In this document: positions 30,304-38,341 of the stretch, one piece after another
How positions within the stretch are numbered: the first letter of the stretch is position 1
How the letters are laid out: the number at the start of each line of letters is the position of its first letter
DNA from: Ferrimonas balearica DSM 9799
GTDB taxonomy: Bacteria; Pseudomonadota; Gammaproteobacteria; Enterobacterales; Shewanellaceae
DNA: 64,000 nucleotides
Assembly: GCF_000148645.1 (NCBI RefSeq)
Contig: NC_014541.1
Coordinates: 558,001-622,000, forward strand
Direction: 5' to 3'
Position numbers and translations under genes: made by a program
Notes under the pieces: model-generated
Database searches by the model: none
The model's input: only the letters and a program-made list of their open reading frames with translations
What the model was told of the DNA's origin: nothing

Positions 30304-30969
30304 TCAGGCCCGGGCCCGCATCTGTGCCGGTTCGCTCTCCGCCTGCCACTCCGCCAGCTTGTCGCGGATCTGGGCCAGCGACGGGCCACGTCGGTCAGAG
30401 CGGCCCAGCAACTGGCACAGCCCGTAGGCGTACTGGTCATAGAGGGCCGGGTCTTCGGCGCAGCGCTCGTCATCGTCGCACTGGATCAGCGAGCCGCGAA
30501 TGTAGCTGCCCACCAGCGCCACCCGGTCAAACGCCCGGTCAGCACTGAGGTCCGTGACCCAATGGCGATAGGCGTCGTTGTAGTGACGCTGCGCTTCCTT
30601 ATAAGCGGCACGGTGTGGCTCAGAGCCCGCCTCCAGAATGTCCGGGTTGGGCATCAGGCGGTGCAGGACAAAGCGCTTATGGAAGCGCTGGTCCCACAGC
30701 AGCCAGCACTGGTGCAGCAGAAACGCGTCCAGTGGTGACTGAGCTTCCGCGGCCAATTGCTCAGCGCGCTCCAGGCTTCGGGACCAGCGATGGCGGCACA
30801 GCGCCAGAACCAGATCCGCTTCCTGAGGGAAGTGGTTGTAGATGGTGCCGCGGCTGATGCCGGACGGTGCCACCAGGTGGGAGCGCCGCAGCGTGAAGGT
30901 TTTCTCACCCTCAAGCAGTCGTTCAGCAACTTGTGCCAGATAGCGGTCCCGTTTGTTCCAGTCACCCAT
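30304..30969 (-). CDS. TetR-family transcriptional regulator
   Basis: The N-terminal helix-turn-helix has SGISRGTIYNHFPQEADLVLAL (recognition helix about residues 36-57), a clear TetR signature. The ligand domain (about 60-221) is helical with no named ligand. AGGAAATC lies just upstream of the ATG. It is probably a repressor of itself or of the following lipoprotein; no operator was identified in the 119 bp upstream. Confidence 0.85.
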   Translation of the reverse strand: MGDWNKRDRYLAQVAERLLEGEKTFTLRRSHLVAPSGISRGTIYNHFPQEADLVLALCRHRWSRSLERAEQLAAEAQSPLDAFLLHQCWLLWDQRFHKRFVLHRLMPNPDILEAGSEPHRAAYKEAQRHYNDAYRHWVTDLSADRAFDRVALVGSYIRGSLIQCDDDERCAEDPALYDQYAYGLCQLLGRSDRRGPSLAQIRDKLAEWQAESEPAQMRARA

Positions 30970-31088
30970 GATTTCCTGCCTTATCGCCAGTAGCCTTCAC
31001 TGTCCTTGCTCACGTTTCCAGCATAGTGACGAGCAGTACAGGGGTAAATCGAGTTATTCTCATAGCCCTATTTCCTGAGTTAATACCC

Positions 31089-31949
31089 ATGCTGAAAATT
31101 GAGCTGTTAGAGAGTTTCATCGCCATTGCCGAACTGGGCAGCCTGTCACGGGCTGCGGAGCGGCTGTGCCGCACCCAGTCAGCGGTGAGCCTGCAGCTCA
31201 AGCGGCTGGAGGAAGCGGTAGGGCAGCAGTTGCTGAACCGGGACCACAAGGGGGTCAACCTGACGCCCAGTGGCGAACGCCTGCTGAACTACGCCCGCCA
31301 GATGGTGAAACTGAACCAGGAAGCGTTGAGCGAACTGAGTCAGGAGCCGGAGCGGGAAGTGATCCGCCTGGGCCTGCCAACCGATTACGTGGTGCGTTAC
31401 CTCACCACCTCGCTGCTGGAGTTTATCCGTGAGTTCACCGCCATTGAGCTGGTGCTGGATACCGACGTCAGTGGCAATCTGTACCGCCGCCTGGAGCAGG
31501 GGGAGCTGGATCTGGTGATCGGCACCCATTGGGAGCCACAGCCTAATGCCGAGATCCTGGTGGAGCGTCGTTTCCACTGGGTCGGCAAAAAGGGCGGCAA
31601 CGCCAAGACCCGTCGCCCCATCCCGCTGGCGCTGTACCCGGAGAACTGCCCGATTCGGGCCCAGGTGTTCGCCCATCATCACCTGAACATGGTGCCGGTG
31701 CGGGCGGTGCTGTCGACGCCGTCGCCGGAAGCGATCTGCATGGCGGTGGAGAATGACCTGGCCATCGCGCCGATCGCGGACTTCCGCATCCGTGACACCA
31801 TGGATGTGCTGGAGCCGGAGGAGACCGGCCTGCCCAAGCTGCCCACCTTTAATGAGGCGGTGTACCTGGGCAAGACCGTACCCACCCCGGCCATCAGTCA
31901 GCTGATTGAGCTGTTGCGTACCCACCGCCAGGCGATCATCGGCGAGTGA
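31089..31949 (+). CDS. LysR-family transcriptional regulator
   Basis: The N-terminal winged helix has GSLSRAAERLCRTQSAVSLQ (residues about 18-37), then a LysR substrate-binding domain with conserved strand-helix units. The start at 31089 (MLKIELLESF) is the typical LysR opening; the upstream in-frame ATG at 31026 would add 21 residues with no family support. It converges on dddY across a shared terminator. LysR proteins often control neighbouring catabolic genes, so it is a candidate regulator of the DMSP cluster, by inference only. Confidence 0.85.
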   Translation: MLKIELLESFIAIAELGSLSRAAERLCRTQSAVSLQLKRLEEAVGQQLLNRDHKGVNLTPSGERLLNYARQMVKLNQEALSELSQEPEREVIRLGLPTDYVVRYLTTSLLEFIREFTAIELVLDTDVSGNLYRRLEQGELDLVIGTHWEPQPNAEILVERRFHWVGKKGGNAKTRRPIPLALYPENCPIRAQVFAHHHLNMVPVRAVLSTPSPEAICMAVENDLAIAPIADFRIRDTMDVLEPEETGLPKLPTFNEAVYLGKTVPTPAISQLIELLRTHRQAIIGE

Positions 31950-31966
31950 ACCCCGAATCAGAGACA

Positions 31967-31993
31967 AAAACGGCGCCCAATGGGCGCCGTTTT
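31967..31993. terminator. Bidirectional terminator between the LysR gene and dddY
   Basis: Stem AAAACGGCGCCCA / TGGGCGCCGTTTT, with A-rich and T-rich ends. Confidence 0.88.
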
Positions 31994-32013
31994 GACGTTC
32001 TGGCCTGAGTGGA

Positions 32014-33270
32014 TCAGTACTTGGTCTTGGTCAGGTCGCAGCGAATCGCCTCACCGCGCATCGCCGGGGTATCCGGGCGCTCGGAGGACTCACACAGACG
32101 GGTGGTGCCGTAGTCGTTGCGTTTGTCGTGGGCATTGGAGCGGGCCCACACGGTCACAATCGCTTTCTCTTCCGGCTTGGCATGGCAATCGGCGCCGTTG
32201 TAGTTAAAGGCGTGGATGGTGTTCTGATGGAAGTAAACCAGGTCATCCTTGTGCGGTGAGGTGGAGGTCCAGAACATCGCCTCATTGTCCATGCCCGCAT
32301 CAAACTCCACTTCCCGCAGGGTGTCGGTTTCGCTCAGGGTTTTCACCAGCGGGCTGTTCTCGCGCACCGCAAAGTTCTGGAACTCGTCGGCACAGGCCGG
32401 CTCGCGGATGGTGTAGTAGATCTCGGAGATGGCGTGGTTGTGGTAGGGGTAGAACGAGTCGATGCGCTGGGCCACCATGCCCACTTCGGCCCCCACCTTC
32501 TCGCCGTTGATGGCCTCGATCCGCAGCAGGCCCCAGTGACCAAAGACTTCGGCGTAGGCGTAGCTGCCGCGGGTTTTGTCGAAGTTGCGCAGGTTGCGCT
32601 GACTCTCTTCGGCGTACATCGGGAACCAGCCCACCGAGGCCCACAGGTTGGGCAGGGCATTGGCGCTGACGTCATAGGGGAAGGCCTTGGGCATCACTAG
32701 ATCGTCGCCGGTCACCATCTTGGCAAAGTGCTTGGTGAACTCACGGCCGTAAGCCTGCACCTCCGGGTCTGTCACTTTGGTTTCGAAGAACTCGCTGAAG
32801 GTGGTGCGGTTCAGCCACTGGGCCACCGGTGAGCGTCGCTCCAGCTCGCCGCCGGGGCTGTAGATCCAATCCACGTCCTCGCGGGCACCAAAGCAGGCTT
32901 TGGCCTTGTCCGGGTTATTAATCACCGCGTAGATGTGCTTCACCATCAGCTGCATATCGCGCTGGTCCATGATGCACATGTACTGGGGGCCTTTGAGGTC
33001 GTGGGTGTTGGTTTCCACCATGCTGAGGTCGGAGTGGCGGCAGTTGCCGTCGGTGCTACTCAGAGCCACGGCGTAGGCTTCGAGGTATTTGAGGGTTTCG
33101 TCCCACAGCTGGTCGACATAGGGCTGCGCTTCCGGGCTGTACTCGGCGGGCGCATCGAGGCAGGTGAACGTGGCGTTGTTGATTTCGTCGGGGTCCAGAA
33201 AATCCGGGACAGGGGCGGCCAGCGCGCTCTGACAGCAGAGCAGCGTCGCCAATAGGGCAATGGGTTTCAT
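32014..33270 (-). CDS. dddY: Periplasmic DMSP lyase DddY (cupin)
   Basis: Cleaves dimethylsulfoniopropionate to dimethyl sulfide and acrylate in the periplasm. The signal peptide ends near SALAA (residue 19). The key cupin motif is HNHAISEIYY: His277, His279, Glu283 and Tyr285, the same HxHxxxExY spacing as the metal site and catalytic Tyr of characterised DddY; His353 in FHQNTIHAF fits the fourth metal ligand in the second cupin motif. About 400 aa in length is normal for DddY and longer than DddL, Q or W. GGAAGGT precedes the ATG. It is the last of three genes in one direction after the flavoprotein and cytochrome, and acrylate is its product, which fits the neighbours. Confidence 0.82.
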   Translation of the reverse strand: MKPIALLATLLCCQSALAAPVPDFLDPDEINNATFTCLDAPAEYSPEAQPYVDQLWDETLKYLEAYAVALSSTDGNCRHSDLSMVETNTHDLKGPQYMCIMDQRDMQLMVKHIYAVINNPDKAKACFGAREDVDWIYSPGGELERRSPVAQWLNRTTFSEFFETKVTDPEVQAYGREFTKHFAKMVTGDDLVMPKAFPYDVSANALPNLWASVGWFPMYAEESQRNLRNFDKTRGSYAYAEVFGHWGLLRIEAINGEKVGAEVGMVAQRIDSFYPYHNHAISEIYYTIREPACADEFQNFAVRENSPLVKTLSETDTLREVEFDAGMDNEAMFWTSTSPHKDDLVYFHQNTIHAFNYNGADCHAKPEEKAIVTVWARSNAHDKRNDYGTTRLCESSERPDTPAMRGEAIRCDLTKTKY

Positions 33271-33384
33271 GGGAGTACCTTCCGCTCGGTGAAACGGTTG
33301 GGGAAAAACGGGGTGGAAGGAACAACGGGCGGGTTCCGGGAGAGAGTGGAGGCGCCCGAGGTTCCCCCTGCGTGAGTCTGGGGA

Positions 33385-33412
33385 AAGGGCCCGCTGCAGG
33401 GGGCAGGCCCTT
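33385..33412 (-). promoter_or_regulatory. Hairpin in the cytochrome-dddY intergenic gap
   Basis: Arms AAGGGCC and GGCCCTT flank a 14-nt GC-rich loop that can pair further. No T-run follows on the minus strand, so it may be an mRNA-stabilising or attenuating hairpin rather than a full terminator. Confidence 0.4.
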
Positions 33413-33430
33413 ATCCGTCAGGTCCGGCGC

Positions 33431-33784
33431 TTACTGCTTATGGGCCGGGTATTTGAAGGTGTGGCACTGGTCGCACATCGGCGGCTTGGTGCCGTGCTCG
33501 GAGTGACACTCCACGCACGGGATGTCTTTGCCGTAGTGCAGGTTGTTGTGCGGGTTCTGCCATTTGTCCTCTTCCGGACGGGCGGTCTGCTCAGCCAGTT
33601 CGTCCACGTCGTGGCACACCTGGCAGGCGTCGTCCGCCGGGTAGCCCTTGGGGGCGCCCTGGTGACAGGTTTTGCAGTCGAGGCCGGCGTCTTTGTGCCA
33701 GTCGCGGATCTCCATGGCCTGGGCAGAGAGAGCAACAGAGCCCAGCACCAGGGTGGACAGCATCAGTGTAATTGCGCGTTTCAT
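33431..33784 (-). CDS. Periplasmic tetraheme cytochrome c
   Basis: A signal peptide (about residues 1-23, ending SAQA) is followed by about 95 aa with four CxxCH haem motifs: CKTCH, CQVCH, CVECH and CDQCH. Extra His residues (HKD, HNNLHYG, SEHG) can act as second ligands. This is the small-tetraheme or flavocytochrome-c haem-domain type found in Shewanella, where it passes electrons to soluble periplasmic reductases. ATG 33784 is chosen over 33790 because AGGGGA is better spaced. The stop of the flavoprotein gene lies 12 bp upstream, so the pair likely forms a two-subunit equivalent of flavocytochrome c. Confidence 0.92.
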   Translation of the reverse strand: MKRAITLMLSTLVLGSVALSAQAMEIRDWHKDAGLDCKTCHQGAPKGYPADDACQVCHDVDELAEQTARPEEDKWQNPHNNLHYGKDIPCVECHSEHGTKPPMCDQCHTFKYPAHKQ

Positions 33785-33796
33785 GGTCATTTCCCC

Positions 33797-35326
33797 TTAT
33801 GCTTTGCCAGCGGCTGCGGTGCGTGCGGCAGTGATGCCCATCACCATGCACTCCGGAATGGAGCAGCTGCCCAGACGGCTTACGCCGTGGATACCACCGG
33901 CCACTTCGCCGGCAGCCAGCAGGCCCTTGATCGGCTTACCGGTCAGTGAGTCCTCCACCTGTGCCATCTGGTTGACCTTCACGCCACCCTGGCAGTAGTG
34001 CACTTTCGGCCACAGGCGAACCACCATAAACGGTGCCTTGATGTGTTTGCCCTTGGCTTCGCCCATCGGCTTGCCAAACTGCTCGTCCACACCGCTGTCG
34101 ACGTAGCGGTTGTACTCTTCGATCTGTGCCTTCAGCGGCTTCAGCGGTACGTCGAAGTGCTTGGCCAGGTCTTCCAGGGTGTCGAATTTCCAGCCCACAC
34201 CGTACTTCAGTACCTTCTTGCAGTTCGGGTGCTTATCGGCATCGTGGTAGTGGGTGATCATCAGCGGCGGCACCGGGTTGCCTTCGGCATCGCGGTTGCT
34301 CAGCTCGGCGTCGGCACGGGTCTTACGGTCCGCAATCTCGTTCATAAAGCGCTGGCCGGTCAGGCGGCTGACGGCGATGGAGTGCGGGAAGTTGAAGATG
34401 GAGTAGTTGGACACGTAGCCGAAGCCACCCTCATCCGGAGAGGCCCACGGGCCGGACTGGATGTGGGCCAGGTGCACCGGTACGGCACCAATGCGGAACA
34501 TCTCCAGCATCGCTTCGCCGGTGGCACCTTTGATGTTGGTGCAGCCTACGTCGCTGGTTAGGGTCGGGTCCTGAGCCATGCGCAGGGCGATGTTCTGGGA
34601 GAAACCACCGGTGGCCACCAGCACGGCAGTGCGGGCGCGTACGTTGAGGGTTTCGCCTTCAGACACTTTGCGGTCGGCGTAGTAGCGGGTTTCGATGGTC
34701 ACCCCTTCGATGGCGCCATCTTTGCCACGGATAAAGCCACTCATCCGGCAGCGTTTGTTCATCTCCACACCTTTGCTCAGCGCCATCTTGTAGAGGGGCT
34801 GGGTGATGCCGGCGCCACAGGCGACGGTGGTCTGGTAGGTACGCGGGGCGCTGTGGCCACCGAGCTGCTGCAGGTAGGGCAGGTATTCGGCGCCGGCGTC
34901 GAAGGTCATCTGCAGGGCTTCGTTGGCGTGTTCCGCCACGTGACGCAGCAGGGCTTCATCGGCGATGCCGCGGCCGGATTTGAGCTGGTCGGCCACCATC
35001 TGGTCAACCGAGTCTTTCACGCCCTCTTTCTTCTGCATCGGGGAGCCGGGAACCGCGAACAGGCCACCATTGATGGAGGAGTTGCCGCCAAACGTCGGCA
35101 TCTGTTCAAAGATGGCAACGGACTTGATGCCCTGCTTTTTCGCTTCGATGGCAGCGGCCAGCGCGGCAAAGCCGGAGCCGATGATGACGAAGTCGTAGGT
35201 TTTGTCCCACTGGGTGTCCTTGCTGGAGGTGCCAGCCAGGGTGGGGGCAGCGACAGCGGCCAGGCCGGTGGCGCCGAGACCCTGCAGCAGTTTGCGGCGG
35301 GTGTTGTTAATGGTTTGCTCACTCAT
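33797..35326 (-). CDS. Tat-exported FAD-dependent periplasmic enoate reductase (fumarate-reductase family)
   Basis: The flavin subunit of a flavocytochrome-c-like reductase. The signal has a twin-arginine TRRKLL motif and hydrophobic stretch; FAD binding starts with FVIIGSGFAALAAAIEA and GGNSSINGG, and GEVAGGIHG is near the C-terminus. Aligned by eye to Shewanella Fcc3, the catalytic Arg402 equivalent is kept (NEIADR) and Arg544 (GVSRLG) is kept, but His365 becomes Gly (HIQSGP) and His504 becomes Tyr (VHYCQGG). These two His clamp fumarate's carboxylates, so a smaller or monocarboxylate substrate is likely; beside DddY, acrylate is the best guess. Urocanate or methacrylate are alternatives. 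509 aa. GAGGT precedes the ATG. Confidence 0.85.
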   Translation of the reverse strand: MSEQTINNTRRKLLQGLGATGLAAVAAPTLAGTSSKDTQWDKTYDFVIIGSGFAALAAAIEAKKQGIKSVAIFEQMPTFGGNSSINGGLFAVPGSPMQKKEGVKDSVDQMVADQLKSGRGIADEALLRHVAEHANEALQMTFDAGAEYLPYLQQLGGHSAPRTYQTTVACGAGITQPLYKMALSKGVEMNKRCRMSGFIRGKDGAIEGVTIETRYYADRKVSEGETLNVRARTAVLVATGGFSQNIALRMAQDPTLTSDVGCTNIKGATGEAMLEMFRIGAVPVHLAHIQSGPWASPDEGGFGYVSNYSIFNFPHSIAVSRLTGQRFMNEIADRKTRADAELSNRDAEGNPVPPLMITHYHDADKHPNCKKVLKYGVGWKFDTLEDLAKHFDVPLKPLKAQIEEYNRYVDSGVDEQFGKPMGEAKGKHIKAPFMVVRLWPKVHYCQGGVKVNQMAQVEDSLTGKPIKGLLAAGEVAGGIHGVSRLGSCSIPECMVMGITAARTAAAGKA

Positions 35327-35710
35327 GGTGTATACCTCGTAAGTCGGTTAGCCAGAGCAAGGTTAAAGTCGGAACGCGTTCCAAACTGTGGTGCTGGGGT
35401 AAAGGTTCCCGAAAGCCTTGTTTTTTCCGCTCCTTTTGAGCGGGTGAGCAAGAAATGAACAGAACTTGGGGGTGGGGCACGGATTGGAACCCGGTGCAAA
35501 AACGGGTGGGCGTCCGGTTTGCCGGGTGAGGGACAAAAAAGGGTTTTTTATCCGACACAAAGCTGTGGAGCAGGCCCATGTTTCTGGCGGCGGACCACCG
35601 CATGAACAGGATTAAAGCGCGGATGGACAATTGTCCTATTGCCCGGTCGTCAGCGAGGATACACTTCGCGCCGTTTGCCAATCCGGCCTGTCTTTTTAGG
35701 GTACGCTTCA
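35327..35710 (-). promoter_or_regulatory. 384-bp intergenic regulatory region of the reductase-DddY operon
   Basis: No gene is evident. It holds the 12-bp palindrome GGAACGCGTTCC (35371-35382), a hairpin CCGCTC / GAGCGG (35427-35443), and an imperfect inverted repeat GGACAAAAAA / TTTTTTATCC (35531-35553). No convincing sigma-70 promoter was found by eye. Confidence 0.5.
35371..35382. promoter_or_regulatory. Perfect 12-bp palindrome, candidate operator
   Basis: GGAACGCGTTCC, 45 bp upstream of the flavoprotein ATG. A central CG with symmetric arms resembles LacI/GntR-type operators, but no cognate regulator is adjacent. Confidence 0.45.
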
Positions 35711-36253
35711 GTGAATGTCCTGTTGATCGATGGTCACCCCGACCTCAGCACCTCCACCGCGAACGCGGCGATCCTGTCCCAATTTGACGCTAACACCGAC
35801 TGGCGCATCCACCACCTGGGTGGGCGTGAACTGGTGGTGGCGGATGAGCAGGCTGCACTGCTGGCCGCCGACCTGGTGATTGTGCAGTTTCCACTGTACT
35901 GGAGCACCTTCCCCCACGTTCTGAAAAAGTGGATCGACGACGTCTTTACCTACGACTTCGCCTTCGGTCCCAACGGCAGCAAGCTCAAAGGCAAAAAGCT
36001 GCTGTTCTCAGTGACTGCCGGTGCCAAAGCCAGTTCCTACAGCGAGGAAGGCTTCAACCTGATGCCGTTCTCCGCTTACCAGCGCGCTTTCGAGCACGCC
36101 TTCGTTGCCGCCGAGATGACCCTCCTCGACACCGCCATCACCTTTGAGATGAACGCGGACCCGAACGAGGGCGGGGATAAGGACGCCTGTCTTGCGCTGG
36201 CCCAACAACACGCTGACAACGTGATGTCGATTGTCGCTTCATTGAACCACTAA
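35711..36253 (+). CDS. NAD(P)H:quinone oxidoreductase, KefF/MdaB-type flavodoxin-2
   Basis: FMN/FAD quinone reductase of the flavodoxin-2 fold. MNVLLIDGHPD is the N-terminal flavin loop, followed by ADLVIVQFPLYWSTFPHVLKKWID, whose positions about 59-82 form the core signature. LLFSVTAGA is also conserved. The start is GTG at 35711, with AGGGT seven bases upstream. 180 aa. Eighteen bp separate it from nupC, so it may share an operon with nucleoside genes; the link to nucleoside metabolism is not obvious. Confidence 0.85.
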   Translation: MNVLLIDGHPDLSTSTANAAILSQFDANTDWRIHHLGGRELVVADEQAALLAADLVIVQFPLYWSTFPHVLKKWIDDVFTYDFAFGPNGSKLKGKKLLFSVTAGAKASSYSEEGFNLMPFSAYQRAFEHAFVAAEMTLLDTAITFEMNADPNEGGDKDACLALAQQHADNVMSIVASLNH

Positions 36254-36271
36254 TCTTTCCGGGAACCTCTC

Positions 36272-37477
36272 ATGTTTCAATCTCTGTTGGGTGTTATCGC
36301 CCTGCTGGCCGTGGGCTACGCCTGTTCGGAAAACCGCAAAGCGATCAGCTGGCGCCCGGTGATCGGCGCGTTTGCCATTATCCTCGGCATCGCCGCTTTC
36401 GTTCTGGCCACTGACACCGGCGGCCAGGTGCTGCTGAGTGTATCCAGCGCCGTGGGCCAGGTGTTTGGCTACGGCGCGGAAGGCATCAAGTTTGCCTTTG
36501 GCAGCCTGGTGGACTTCAGCGTTGAAGGCATCGGCTTTGTCTGGGCGCTGCAGGTGCTGCCGCAGATCATCTTTACCGCGTCCCTGACCTCACTGCTGTA
36601 CTACCTCGGCATCATGCAGTGGTTCGTGCGCATCATCGGTGGTGGCCTGCAGAAGGTGCTGGGCACCTCCCGCGCCGAATCCATGAACTCCGCCGGCAAC
36701 ATCGTGCTGGGCCAGACCGAAGCGCCGCTGCTGGTGAAGCCGTACCACCCGGTACTGACCCGCTCCCAGATCTTCGCCGTGATGGTGGGTGGCGTTTCCT
36801 CCATCGCAGGCTCCATCCTGGCCGGTCTGGCGGGCATGGGCGTCGACCTCAACTACCTGATCATGGCGTGCTTTATGTCCGCGCCGGCGGGCCTGATGTT
36901 CGCCAAGCTGATCCTGCCGGAAACCGAGCCGACCATCGACGAAGTGCCGGAGCTGCCGGACGATGAGAAGCCCACCAGCTTTATCGACGCCATCTCCAAA
37001 GGTGCCATCATGGGTATGGGCATCGCTGCCATCGTGGGCGCGGTGATCATCGCGTGTATCGGCCTGATGGCGATGCTGAACGGTGGCCTGGGCGCCATCG
37101 GTGCCAAGATTGGCTACGAGCAACTGAGCGTGGACGTGATCCTGGGCGCGCTGTTCTACCCGGTGGCCTGGCTGATCGGCATCTCCGCCGATGAAGCGAT
37201 GATGGCCGGTTCCTTCCTGGGCCAGAAGATCGCCATGAACGAGTTTGTGGCCTTCGCCAGCATGAACAATGTGGAACTGAGCGCCCGCTCCACCGCCATC
37301 ATGACCATCGCCCTGTGTGGCTTTGCCAACATCGGCTCCGTGGCCATGGTGGTGGGTGCCCTCAGCAAGATGATTCCGGAGCGTTCCGGCCTGATCGCCC
37401 AGCTGGGTATGAAAGTGCTGCTGGCCGCCACCCTGGCCAACCTGATGAATGCCGCCATCGTCGGTCTGTTTGTCTGA
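36272..37477 (+). CDS. nupC: Concentrative nucleoside transporter NupC
   Basis: Inner-membrane H+/Na+-coupled nucleoside symporter. Hydrophobic segments throughout 401 aa, with the conserved GQTEAPLLVKPY and the EMEL/ExMM-like C-terminal NVELSARSTAIMTIALCGFANIGS region, given by span about residues 331-353. Length matches E. coli NupC. It is followed ten bases later by a nucleoside phosphorylase, forming an uptake-phosphorolysis unit. Confidence 0.93.
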   Translation: MFQSLLGVIALLAVGYACSENRKAISWRPVIGAFAIILGIAAFVLATDTGGQVLLSVSSAVGQVFGYGAEGIKFAFGSLVDFSVEGIGFVWALQVLPQIIFTASLTSLLYYLGIMQWFVRIIGGGLQKVLGTSRAESMNSAGNIVLGQTEAPLLVKPYHPVLTRSQIFAVMVGGVSSIAGSILAGLAGMGVDLNYLIMACFMSAPAGLMFAKLILPETEPTIDEVPELPDDEKPTSFIDAISKGAIMGMGIAAIVGAVIIACIGLMAMLNGGLGAIGAKIGYEQLSVDVILGALFYPVAWLIGISADEAMMAGSFLGQKIAMNEFVAFASMNNVELSARSTAIMTIALCGFANIGSVAMVVGALSKMIPERSGLIAQLGMKVLLAATLANLMNAAIVGLFV

Positions 37478-37487
37478 GCCGGAATCG

Positions 37488-38216
37488 ATGAGCGAGAAAC
37501 AGCCGCACATTCTGGTCAGCGCCGCTGACGTTTCTGAGCGGGTGATTGTCTGCGGTGAACCCAACCGGGTAAACCGCATCGCCGCCCACCTCAGCGAACC
37601 GCAACTGCTGGCGGACAACCGCGAGTACCGGGTGATGAAGGGCCAATACAACGGCGTGACCATCACCCTGTGCAGCACCGGCATCGGCGCCCCCTCCGCC
37701 ATGATCGCGCTGGAGGAGCTGCACCAGTGTGGCGTTCGCCAGATGGTGCGGGTGGGCTCCGCCGGTGCCCTGCAGCCGGAGATCGAGCTGGGTGAGCTTG
37801 TCATCGCCGAAGCGGCGGTACGCGACGAAGGCGGCTCCAAAGCCTACGTCGATGCCGCTTATCCGGCGGTGGGCGACCGGGAACTGACCCAGGCGCTGGT
37901 GCAGTACTGCCGCGACGCTGGTGTGCCGCATCACTGTGGTGTGGTGCGCTCCCACGACAGCTTCTACACCGACGATGAAGCCCGCCTGTGCGACTACTGG
38001 CACGGCAAGGGGGTGTTGGGGGCCGATATGGAAACCGCTGCGCTGATGACTCTGGGCCGGCTGCGCGGCATGGCGGTGGCGGCGGTGCTCACCAACGTGG
38101 TGCGCTACCAGCAGGACGTCAAAGCCGGGGTGGCCGACTATGTGGCTGCGGATGAGGCGATGGCCGAGGGCGAAGCCCGGGCCATCCGCGCGGCGTTGGC
38201 GGCACTGACCCGCTAA
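37488..38216 (+). CDS. udp: Uridine phosphorylase family nucleoside phosphorylase
   Basis: PNP/UDP-family enzyme cleaving ribonucleosides with phosphate to base and ribose-1-phosphate. CSTGIGAPSAMIALEEL, VGSAGALQPEIELGELV and the substrate motif LGADMETAALMTL are present, matching Udp more than PNP. At 242 aa it is a little shorter than E. coli Udp (253). The start at 37488 follows the nupC stop. Substrate (uridine vs other pyrimidine nucleosides) is inferred from family and neighbour. Confidence 0.82.
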   Translation: MSEKQPHILVSAADVSERVIVCGEPNRVNRIAAHLSEPQLLADNREYRVMKGQYNGVTITLCSTGIGAPSAMIALEELHQCGVRQMVRVGSAGALQPEIELGELVIAEAAVRDEGGSKAYVDAAYPAVGDRELTQALVQYCRDAGVPHHCGVVRSHDSFYTDDEARLCDYWHGKGVLGADMETAALMTLGRLRGMAVAAVLTNVVRYQQDVKAGVADYVAADEAMAEGEARAIRAALAALTR

Positions 38217-38240
38217 ACCGGTCTTCTCATCGGGAAATCA

Positions 38241-38270
38241 CGGGCAGTCGTTTCGGCGACTGCCCGTTTT
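38241..38270 (+). terminator. Terminator after the nucleoside phosphorylase gene
   Basis: Ten-bp stem CGGGCAGTCG / CGACTGCCCG, loop TTTCGG, then TTTT. Confidence 0.85.
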
Positions 38271-38341
38271 CGTGCGCGGACAGGTGTTATTACGCGGCAA
38301 AAATGCGTATGTTGCGGCAAGTTTGGTTCGAAGCTGACGTT

